NCBI GenBank assembly: GCA_002104905.1
Contig: MCFE01000349.1
Location: 1-64,000 of the forward strand
DNA length: 64,000 nt
Direction: 5' to 3'
From: Basidiobolus meristosporus CBS 931.73
Lineage: Eukaryota; Basidiobolomycota; Basidiobolomycetes; Basidiobolales; Basidiobolaceae
Shown: one piece after another, positions 54,520-64,000 of the stretch
Layout of the letters: each line of letters opens with the position of its first letter
Position numbering within the stretch: position 1 is the first letter of the stretch
Made by a program: the position numbers and the translations under genes
Notes under the pieces: model-generated
Database searches by the model: none
What the model saw: only the letters and a program-made list of their open reading frames with translations
What the model was told of the DNA's origin: nothing

Positions 54520-55844
54520 ATGTTTGTCGTCCATGGCATAGGCCCCACCTATGAGGGGGAGCACACTTTCACCGAAAATGGTACGTATTCTTTGACTGGG
54601 GAAGACCGATAGGCTCGCTTACTAAGCTTCGTTTTTAGTGACCGGATTTCGAAAGGCCTTCAGAAAAGTCTCCAAGCATGAACGTAGTCTACGTGATGTG
54701 AATGTAGAGCTGATTCCTATTGGTATGTGCTTAACTATCGGGAATACTTTTAGCCTGTTTTCTAAGCAATCTTCCTGTAGAATGGCATACGTCTCTGCAC
54801 AAGCTTGTCAACAACAATATGGACAACATTACTCCGAAGTATTGTCCACCGAACGTGAAAAACCTTCAGCATGAATACCTAGCTGATATCCTATATTATT
54901 TCACTCAAGATCGCGGCCAGCATATAGTGGACACTGTTGCTAACTCGATGAACGAAGAATACGACAGATACATGAAAGAACACCCAGATTACAATGGAAA
55001 ATTCTCCCTTATCGGATACAGTTTGGGCGGGATCTGTTGTTATGATATCCTCTGTGGTCAAGAGGACGCAGCCAATGCCAAAGGACGAGCCAAATTCAAT
55101 ATCCATGTGCCTAAATTGAAATTCAAGCCGTCGTTTTTCTTCTCCATGGGTAGCCCAATTGCTGCTGTCATGGTGATGAGAAATCAAACATTCGACCAAT
55201 ACAAGGTCCCTGACTACTGCATTCACCACAACATCTTCCATCCATACGACCCTTTTGCCTATCGAATGGAGCCGATGATCGATGAAAAGTACAGGGAACT
55301 GACGCCCAACGTTTTGCCTATATTCTCAAGCCCAAGGTTTAATCTGAACAATCGCTTAAGTTTCGGCTCTTTTCTCCCGCCCAAAGTCAAGTCACCCTCC
55401 CTCCCTGTTCCGCACATCAGTATTGCCGCCACTTTCGCCTCTCTTTTGTCCAGAGTTGGCAGTCAAAATAAGGATTTTGATGACCATATCTCAAGCACTC
55501 AGATGGCCCATGTGGAGGAGCAAGTGAACAATGACTCTTCAACTGACGAGGAGATCATCGCGGATATTCCGCGTAGTGCATCGCCTGAATCCTTCGAGAG
55601 CACAGACACCCCTGAGCATATCATCCACAGTGAAGAGCCATATCTTCCTCCGCTCAAATACCGTATCGATTACTCACTCCACGAGAGAATTCGGATCGAC
55701 AATGTGGCACAGCGGTATATGCTCACCCTCAAGGCACACTTCAGCTACTGGGAACACCGCGATGTTGCTCGCCATATCCTGGAAACTGTACACCAGGGCT
55801 TTGATGCCGAGCTCTCTCTTCCAGTGAATCAATCCGTTTGCTGA
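54520..55844 (+). CDS. DDHD-domain phospholipase A1 (PA-PLA1-like), 5' end uncertain
   Basis: DDHD proteins are intracellular phospholipases acting at ER, Golgi or mitochondria. Three exons are clear (54520-54580, 54639-54722, 54781-55844; introns of 58 bases each), giving 402 residues from the ATG at 54520. The start reads MFVVHGIGPTYEGEH, the usual 'VHGIG' opening of the catalytic region. The lipase elbow GYSLGG (GxSxG) is at about residue 160. The DDHD domain follows (FFFSMGSPIAAVMV; FHPYDPFAYRMEPMID; YWEHRDVARHI). An acidic Ser-rich insert (EEQVNNDSSTDEEI) splits the DDHD domain. Homologues usually have a long N-terminal part; here an acceptor CAG just before the frame (54508) suggests at least one more upstream exon that I could not identify. 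Confidence 0.85.
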
Positions 55845-57578
55845 TATCACCTGACCTATATATGTCCTTTATTTCGCTACCTAACCTAACAATTACATTC
55901 ATATGTGTATAATATATACGCTCTGTTAACGCATTAGAGTTTCGAGCAATGTACAGAAAATAAATCCCAATTTTCACATGATTATCGGATTAATATTATA
56001 TTATTATACTTTTGGTAATTGTGGGCAAGTAATACGGAACCTGTCCCTTCATACGTGATAATATTTGCCTAGAGTCAAACACATACACTAAACCATTCTC
56101 TTTCGATTCAGAAGCGAGGTACTTGAGCCAACAAGGAGGAGGCTTAGGAATAGTAAGCAAAAGCACCTTGCGTATGAGCTTGTTCCTCTCCATTTGAGCG
56201 AGGAATCGGTGGTGTCGATACTTCTTGTCCCTGAGAGATTTTGTACCGAATCTTCCTTAGTCTTAAATAATGCAAAGATAGTGGGTACAAGGCTACTAAA
56301 GATATAGAGTTGTTCTCTCGAATTTTTCTCTGCCTATAATTTCATGAAAGTGTTGGCGTCCGAAGAGCAGCAAATACTTTAGTATTGAGTCCTACACGGC
56401 ATATCAATGATACAACTCTGGTGCGCTTCCAGCGAAAACTTGTCCAACCGAGCTGGGGAGATTTTTCAACGTAGCCGAGGCAAGATACTTCGTAATCAGC
56501 TAACCAAATACTTTGTGGCCTCAGTAATGTACGAGTTATACACCCCACTACAAGGTCCTCAGCCCTTGGGAAAGCGAGGCAGTTGGTCTAGACCGACTTC
56601 TCGTTTGATGATAACATGTCAAACGGTCCCTTGAAACATGAAGAATGTCGGTGCTTTTTGTTATGGCATTTGAGTGTTCTATTTTAACGCAACGGCCTAG
56701 GCTTGTAGATACCATAAACATGTTGTTTTTTCTCAAGTCACGAGGTTAGAACAGAGGCATATCTATGACCTCCTGGCTATCTTAAATATAAATACTTGTT
56801 GGAATCCTCCGAAGGAATTAACACTCGACCCAAAACTGACATGTATGTTTTATACCACTTGTATAATCGATACTCAAGGTGGCGAATTGTTGCAATTCTA
56901 GGCCGTCGGCCATCGTCATATCCAAACACTCTATCCAAAGCTCCTTCTTTGCTGAATAGAGTCCGTAGTGGCAAACCCAATCAACAGTCAATACTGTTGA
57001 GCTCATATTTCGTTCTTTTTAGATTCATGCGGGTCAGAAGCAGTAAATAACCATATTACGTAAGACCATAGAGCAGCCAGAAACCGCTTTCTGCAGGCTG
57101 GCATTCACTCTTGAATTGAGAAGCCTTCGCCTTGTAAGTTGGTGCCAACATAAAACTCGTCTCAGACCTTTCCCCAAGTTGGATAGAACTGGTGCCTATT
57201 GGAAGCAATGCCATGATTAAGTTGGACTGTACTCTTTCCATAACAGATATCAAGGAGATGTTGAATTCTGCGCTCAAAAAAATCCGCTCTGGGATAAATG
57301 AGTCATTGGCCGTGAAAATGGCCCATTTATGCTTATCATGTGACCCACCCATTTATTTACCCTTAGTAAACACAGTTACTTTTGGGCCACCAACTACCAG
57401 ATCAACAACGATAGCGTGGGTCATGTGATTTGGGATTCTTTTCAAATAAAAATTGGGTCGTTTACAAGTTGGACATTCCCGTGCCAATTCCACTGACGAT
57501 TTTCTCTTTTCAGTGGCAGGATATACTGTTCACTTTCAATCATTACTTCATACTCGGATTTTCTCGTAAGCTTCAGAC
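55845..57578. other. Intergenic region without a recognised gene
   Basis: Only short frames (up to about 98 codons, for example minus 57352-57056) occur, and none has a domain or splice support. The last 250 bases should hold the promoter of the Rxt3 gene. Confidence 0.4.
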
Positions 57579-60500
57579 ATGGAGAATATCCCTCAGAAGC
57601 ACCGATCCCAATCCGTTGAATCGGGTTCGGCCGATCTACCTTCACCCTCAGTAACACATAGAGCACAGCAAATAGTCCACACACCTAATTCGTTTTCTCC
57701 TAGTACTGATCGTACGGAATCTGATTCTCACCCTAATAAAAGAAAAGCCTCCGCCTCATCGGATGGACATCTTCGGTCACCTTCCATTCCAATGAGCGAT
57801 CCTCACGACCACAAACGACTAAAAGGTTTAGAAAATACCTCGCCAATACGTAGCAAATCGCCTGGCTCTGTTAATTCAGGCACTTCAAGTGTAGCTCAAA
57901 GTCAAAATTCGCGGTCAGCCCAAGTGGCAGAGAACCCGGAAGCTCAAGTTCCACGCGATCTTACGCGAGTTTCTTCAGAAGGCGCGTCCTTACCCCGAAT
58001 CAACTCGGAGTACAGCGAAACTGCTGAGCCCGTTACTTCTTCGGAACAAGCACAAGGTAAATCTAGAAGCAATGGCACAAAAGGGCCATTCATTTTTCTC
58101 TTACTAAGCTGGACGGTTTCTATTTTTCCCCTTTTGTCGCTTGTTTAGGACAAAGAGGGATATTAGATTACGGCCCTGGTTTAAGGAATAGCCCACAGCC
58201 TTCTCTCTCGCTGCCTTCTATTCGCCTTCCTTCAATGTCTAGTAGTTTCCCGTCGCTGCATTCAGGAAATACTTCCCCTCCTTTGCAGGCTTCCGGGGCT
58301 TATCCATATTCAGCAAATAGTGTATCTCCCTCCGGTTCGGCAGGTGGTCCAATACTTGCTTCTACTTATGAAGGACGTAGGTCCTCTTCCCCAAAGCCTT
58401 CTTTCCCGCCGATCAGAAACATGGCCCCCTACTCCAGGGAAGTGCCCATCCTACCACCTATATCTGCCTCGAACTTGGATTCAGGTAATGCTATCTTTGC
58501 ATCAAAACCTATGTCCGTTTCGTCTATTCTAAGTTCCGGCAACGTACCTGAAGAGTCACAGGTGTTAGGTGGATCTAAAGAATACGAGGAAAGAAAACTG
58601 GTCGACTATCATCAGCCCTTGGTGCAGTTCTCCTCTTCTATGAAGGCCGAAGAGCAAGGATCAAATGCCTTAGCGCAAATGCATCCTAATGCAGGACATG
58701 GTACACAAATGCAGCCGTCTGAATCGCAATTACGAGCTGGTGACACTGGAAGCATGGAGACAAATATCCCTCAGACTAAATACCCTGAAGCTGAGACGGC
58801 TAGCGAAGAGGAGGAGGAGATTATGGAAACTGGTGGCGTTGTCAATCGAGACCAGTCTGTGGTATCATCCCGTGGGGAAACCCCGTTGAGCTTTGCGGAG
58901 CCACCGGAGGAAGCCTCTCGCCAAAAAGTCAGTAAGAGAGCGATGGATTCTGAAAATGGATTTGGGAGCACACCACAGTTGATCATCAGAAACAATAAGC
59001 TTTATGATGTGATGAAATCCGAAGATTTCCATCTAGGTAAGCCGGCGACGATCTAGCAACCTCTGTCTAGAAGACGATCTAACGCCGGGCATTTGTTTCT
59101 AGGATACACCGTTTATTCGCCGTTTACCACTCTGCCTATATTGGAGGGGAAAGAGAATGGGTTGCTGGAGGTTAGGGTTCCTGGAATTTATCTCAGCTTT
59201 GGCAATTCGAAAGTCCGAAAGCAGGCCATTTGGGGGACAGATGTGTATACAGATGACTCGGATGTTGTTGCAGGTAATAGGTTTGAGCAGGCGTCCTTCC
59301 TAAGCTATAATTAACCGAGTATCTGTATGTGAAATAGCTTTAATTCACTCCGGATTTTATACTCCACCCATGCCGAACCTAGTCAATGGAGACCTCAAAC
59401 TGGCAATGAAGAATATTGAATCTCTTCCGCATGCCAATCACGATCTGAGTGTGACTATACGGGTAATGCCCAAGCTCATCAAGTACGCATCGACAGTTCG
59501 TTATCGTATCAAAAGTCGTGAATGGGGTGACCATGATGGTGTAAGCTTCAAAATAGAGTCGGTTAAAGTTCTCAAAGTAAGTTGATCCCTGAAGCAAAGC
59601 CTTCGAAGTATGGCTACTAACGGTTGGTCAAGTTTGGAGAGGCACTTAGGAAGGGACGCAAACAAAGAAAAGAATTCATCCGGGCGAACGAACTGACGCG
59701 CCAGCGCGTTATGAACTGTGTCATGGTAATTGAATAACATGGAATACCGAGCATTTGCGAGCTGCGCTAACCAACTATTTAGACAAACAACCCACACGTC
59801 ATTTATACTGGACTTTACGAGACCTCAGTCACCATTGTTTTCAACCGTAACAATGCCCCATGGTACATCTATTCACTGTTGTTTATCCTGTAACGATATC
59901 ATCGATCCACTAATGCAAAATTGTATCCAGCTACAAGTACCGCCCCAATCTCATACTGGCTCTTAAACAAGAAGATGCGGAGGAGGCCCCCGTATGGAAT
60001 TTTAATCGATTTGGACAGGACACATTGTGCCTTGAGAATAATGAGCATAGGTTCGTCAACACTCTTGTTTTGTGATATGCGAACTTGCCTCTAATGGACT
60101 GTCGATTGCAACAGCTATCACCTCACCAGAGCCCCTAAATCAGAGTCCACTGAAGATGAATCCCCCGAGCATTATCGACTAACGATCCACGCACTCAATG
60201 CTATTGATACCAATAGTGATGGGGACTTTGTTGATTTGCTGTGGAATGACATTGCTTGGGTTGACCAGGGCATGTTGATCACCTCCAAGTGTGAGCCTCA
60301 TCAAATTGAATTGCTGCGGGGGCAAGCTATACCAGAAGGTGTTTTGATTCCAGTTCAGTTTATGTATTGGATCACTCCTGAAATCATTGATCGCGTCAAA
60401 GCTGCCCGTCTTGAGAAAGAATTGGCCCAAAAGGCTACCACGCCTATTGCACAAGTTTCTGAAGACCCCGCACCCCCGGTGGTCGAGCCGGAAGCTGAAA

Positions 60501-62737
60501 TCAAGGCTCCCTCGCCTGAAAAGGACTCTACCCCAATGGGTGATTCTCAGGACAATGCCGAAACTGAATCTATTCCTGTAGAAACCAAACCCGAGCCACC
60601 TTTAGACCAGGTTGAAACCACCACACCTACTACTGAGGATCAGAAAGATTCAGAAATGGTTGAAGATACAATCCTGGACGTTGTCATGGCTGACTCTGCG
60701 GCTGTCACAGATGAGGCGGAGGTCCCAATTATTACACAGGCGGAAGAAGCCACTGATAAATCGGAGGAGAAAGAACCTCTGGTTCAATCAGAGAAGGTTG
60801 AGGCTGACCTACCTGCTAATCCTCAGAATGATGATGTTCCTATCGCTCCAGAAGCAATGGAAGAGGCGGTTGAAGAAGCTGGTTCTATTGAGAAAGCAAA
60901 TGAGCCTAAGCCACAAGAGGGTGTGGAAGTTGTGATTGAGAAAACGATTGATGCCGTAGCAACTATCACCGATCCTGCACCTACAGTCGAGAGTAACACA
61001 CCGCATGAAGTACATGTAGAGAGCCCTGAACACATGGATATCGCAGAGAATGGTGGACTACCAGAAAGCAGCTCAGAGAAGCCTGAGGAAAACAATCAAT
61101 CCACAGACACTCCTGAGATTCAGGCAGATGTAAAGGTTGATCAGCAAGTGGATGTGGAGATGCAAGACGAATCCACCGCGGACAAGCCTGATCGTATAGA
61201 ATCAGAAGTGGAGGAGGGTGAAATAGATAGCGAGGTTGGCGAAATCAACGAGGAAAGCCAGAAGAAGGAAGAAACCCCCGAAGTGTTGGAAGCCAAGCCC
61301 GAAGATAGTGAACAACCCAAGGAGGAGCCAAAGGAAGCCCCAGCTGTAGCAGAGCAACCACCAGAAGATAGCAAGTTAGAGCCACCCACTCAAGCTGAAG
61401 AATCGATATCGGAACCATCGCAATCTGAAGCGCAGCCTGATCTTGAGGTCTCTGGTATTTCTGTGAATGGAGACGAAAAAAGACCCTCGCTCCCGGATGA
61501 ACTACCAGAAGATAAAGGTAGCGAGCAGGCGGTGAAAGAATTTGCTGAAGCACATGAACCCAAAGAGGATGGTTTAGAAACTACGGAGACAAGCAACGAT
61601 GTAGTCCTTGCGCCCAATGATAATGATGGTAGTGTGGAAATCGAAAAGGCGGAGGAAGGTGAAATATTGCCATCTGAAGTGGTAAGTGTGACACCAAGCG
61701 AACCCGAACCTGAAACGAGTACAGTCGAGCAAGACGTCCAGGAGGATGCTGGAAAAAAGGAAGAGCCCAAGGACTTCTCCGAGGAGCTCGAGGCTGGAGA
61801 GATTTCTCCGGAAGCCATGGACATTGATCCAGTTGTTTCGTCAAAATCCAACGGAAATAACGATAATGTCGATTTGCCCGTGGACAAGAGCCTTGAGAAG
61901 TCTAACCTCAGCGATGCCAAGCAGGAGCAGGAGCAGGAGCCAAAAGACGAATCGATCGAGGAGAGTGCTAAAGACGGCCAGAAACCGGCAGACTCCCCGA
62001 TGGATACCGAGCCCGGGGAGATTGACCAATCCGCTCGCACGGAAAAGGACCGTGGTGAATTGGAGGGAAATGATGGCACAGCCAACAGTCCAAATTCCAA
62101 GGAGGACTCTGACATGGAAGAAGGAGAGATCGATGACGACGACGATGGCGATGGGGGATTGAGCGATCCGCGTTCTAGCGTTAGATCCACCCAAAGTACA
62201 TATCGAGGCCCTGATTTCAAATACAAAAATGACGACTTTAGAAAGGCCGGAGTAAAAGACAAAGGGGATAAACCATACGGGTTCTATGACCGACCTGAAA
62301 GATTCAAGGAGAGGTTCGATTACCGAAGGGATGAACGCAAGTTCGAGCGGGGCCGTGACAGAGCGGAGGAATACAAGCCTTACCGTCGCGAGGACAGACC
62401 TCGTGATCGCGCCAGGTACGAGCGAAGAGACGATATTCCCGGGAGTAGGTCGAGAAACGAACGTTATGACCGGTTTGCCAAGTCTCATGAGAGGTCAACC
62501 GAGCCAAAGGAACCCAGAAATCGTCCGGACAAGGAGTATCCGGATTCCTCGAAACCCCATGGCTCCGCCTCTTCGGACAACGAAGAAGGTGAATTGACGG
62601 ATCAGCCAAGCCCTTCGGCAAATATGAGCAAGTCCAGTGTGGTGAGATCATCCCACGATTCAAGCAGGAGGCCGTCAGAAACCTCGGGAAATGACCGAGA
62701 ACATGACAAAGATGGCCACCACGAATCCAGAGAGTAA
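57579..62737 (+). CDS. Rxt3-family subunit of the Rpd3L histone deacetylase complex, very long
   Basis: Rxt3 is a subunit of the large Rpd3/Sin3 deacetylase complex. Eight exons (57579-58056, 58149-59036, 59103-59273, 59338-59576, 59633-59725, 59783-59862, 59931-60050, 60115-62737) total 4692 bases, or 1563 residues; yeast Rxt3 is about 294. Residues 1-440 are Ser/Pro-rich. The Rxt3 domain covers about 445-640 (LPILEGKENGLLEVRVPGIY; WGTDVYTDDSDVVA; LIHSGFYTPPMP; NHDLSVTIRVMPKLIKY; SREWGDHDGVS). A conserved-looking extension runs to about 790 (NAIDTNSDGDFVDLLWNDIA). Then come 600 acidic residues with repeated GEI motifs (EEGEID, EAGEIS, EPGEID, EEGELT). The end is an Arg/Asp/Glu-rich basic tail (RERFDYRRDERKFERGRD). 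At intron 6 the spliced codon gives Cys-Tyr where Trp-Tyr would be read unspliced. Confidence 0.85.
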
Positions 62738-63334
62738 GCCAACGTCAAGACTCTGTGTTTCGAACCTCACCCAACATCTCTTATTTTGGTTAGTTCTCTA
62801 CATCTAAAAAGTTTTGTATAAATGTATATATAAATCATAATAAAATGGTCATGTTTGCGAATCTTGTCTCTACGCTAGGAATCTAGTCAATCAAGCTCTT
62901 CCAAAAGCCACTGCTATGACGCTAAAGGTACACTAATGCCACCTCTCATTGACCATCAATCGTACCTACTATCTTACGTATCTATGAGGTCATGAGATGG
63001 GGATTACACATAGCAAACCCATTGCCATTGGCGTGAGTCCAGCCTATTCAAACTCAATACCAATGATTAAAGCTTGGCCACGAATTAGAATTATGGAGTC
63101 AGACATAAATGACCAGCACCTGGCCAACACACCAATGGTTATTTTGGTTTAGAGCGATAAGAGCGATCTTAGCTTTGGTTTCAAACTGATTTGGGATGGG
63201 TGAGATGGTCCCTAATGAAGTAACTTTCCGTCCCATTTTTAGCACCGTACTTGTCATGGGAGGTTTTGGCTTGGCGGGGAATATTTAAGCTCGCGGCTGT
63301 TCCTGACCCCATTATAGTCGTTGTTGTTTCCTTG
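62738..63334. other. Region between Rxt3 and PacC genes
   Basis: AATAAAATGG at 62839 is a likely poly(A) signal for the Rxt3 gene. The rest should be the PacC promoter. A GGGATGGGTGAGATGG region near 63192 is unremarkable, and no gene is seen. Confidence 0.45.
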
Positions 63335-64000
63335 ATGAATTACACATTTCACCCTTGTCGCTGGGAGCAATGTTCACAGGCATTCCCTTCCCTCGAGTGC
63401 CTATACCTGCACCTCACAAACGATCATGTGGGACGAAAGTCCACCAGCAACCTGTGCCTGCAGTGCCGCTGGGAGGGATGTCAAGTAACCACGCTCAAGA
63501 GAGATCATATCACTTCACATTTGAAGGTTCACGTACCTCTCAAGCCATTCTCATGTCAGGTAAGATCTGCTGTTACTCCGACATACAAGACAACAAAGTA
63601 ACCATGTTGGGACTAGTACTGCGCCAAAACGTTCAAACGACGCCAGGATATCAGAAAGCATGAAAAGACCCACCAGCATTCCAGGGCCAGGAGGCACTCA
63701 TTGCACTCTCCAGACCGAAGTCGACCGGAGCATGGGAAACAGGCCCTCTCACGGTCAAGCTCTATATCCTTGCCAGTGTCACACTGCGATGGTCAGACAG
63801 AAGGTAATTTACTTATTGGCAACACCATCTATCCGATAGAATGGGCACCAATCTATTGACCAACATTCATCCAGCTTTGTTTAATCCACCTACGCGATAC
63901 GTGCCCTATTGGCCATCGCCCGTTCAATCAGGAAAGCCTAGTCATGTAAATCTGGGCATTGCAAATAACCTCCACCTTGGTAGTAAGTAGAGGTTTCATG
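63335..64000 (+). CDS. pacC: PacC/Rim101 pH-response transcription factor (5' part, cut by window end)
   Basis: PacC/Rim101 activates alkaline-response genes after proteolytic processing. Exons here: 63335-63559, 63617-63803 and 63875-63982, with a GTAAGT donor at 63983 pointing to further exons beyond the window. Three C2H2 zinc fingers are complete: CRWEQC ... HLTNDH, CRWEGC ... HITSHLKVH and, across intron 1, [21 protein letters not shown]. The linker words [12 protein letters not shown] and KRDHITSH...VPLKPF are diagnostic of PacC. A Ser/Arg-rich stretch and a Pro/Tyr stretch ([14 protein letters not shown]) follow. The ATG at 63335 ([10 protein letters not shown]) starts only six residues before the first finger. 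The frame stays open upstream to 63251, so the true start may be further 5'. Confidence 0.9.

Noticed and set aside
1-64000. CRISPR arrays, bacterial operons, rRNA or tRNA genes
   Set aside because: The tandem repeats found have no spacer structure, the genes have spliceosomal introns, and I found no convincing tRNA cloverleaf or rRNA segment by eye; a tRNAscan-SE run would settle the tRNA question.

Overview
The window reads as nuclear DNA of a filamentous fungus, probably an early-diverging (non-Dikarya) lineage. Evidence: spliceosomal introns of about 51-93 bases with GTAAG-like donors, CTAAC-like branch sites and YAG acceptors; fungal-specific genes (PacC/Rim101, Rxt3, Rho3, TCO89-like); Copia, Gypsy and Plavaka/Tnp2-like transposons; and a TTAGGG array. 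The lineage is inferred from an RNF34-type FYVE-SAP-RING protein and an unusual RGS protein, families I do not associate with Ascomycota or Basidiomycota. I cannot name the species.

Bases 1 to about 32,500 are a graveyard of transposable elements with no host gene I can defend. They hold a 5'-truncated Copia element with two solo LTRs of its family (family D), and a second Copia family (LTR about 349 bp) present as elements A, B, C and E plus solo LTRs. They also hold one Gypsy element with both LTRs, a roughly 1.07 kb LTR family of unknown parent, and relics of a cut-and-paste transposase. Target-site duplications let the nesting be read: Gypsy (TSD CACT) sits in Copia A, and a 1.07 kb LTR (TSD ACGT) sits in Gypsy. 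Copia C (TSD CTAAG) sits in Copia E, and a solo LTR (TSD CTATA) sits in the LTR of E. An 0.8 kb LTR (TSD CCGC) sits in Copia B. This half is strikingly poor in CpG.

Bases 33,500 to 64,000 are gene-rich, with normal CpG frequency and little TE material (one LTR near 40.0 kb). In order: PPR protein (-), two-PAS protein (+), TCO89-like TORC1 subunit (-), FYVE-SAP-RING ubiquitin ligase (-), RGS protein with a novel-looking C-terminal repeat (+), CDF zinc transporter (-), Rab5 GTPase (+), Rho3 GTPase (+), CRAL-TRIO lipid-binding protein (-), DDHD phospholipase (+), very long Rxt3 protein (+), and PacC/Rim101 (+, cut by the window end). I worked out exon structures by hand from splice signals and frame; for the multi-exon genes the exon sums are divisible by three.

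The genes do not form a biosynthetic cluster. Several act in endomembrane traffic, signalling and ion homeostasis (Rab5, FYVE-RING, Rho3, CRAL-TRIO, DDHD, CDF, TORC1, RGS, PacC). I read this as ordinary eukaryotic gene order, not a functional unit.
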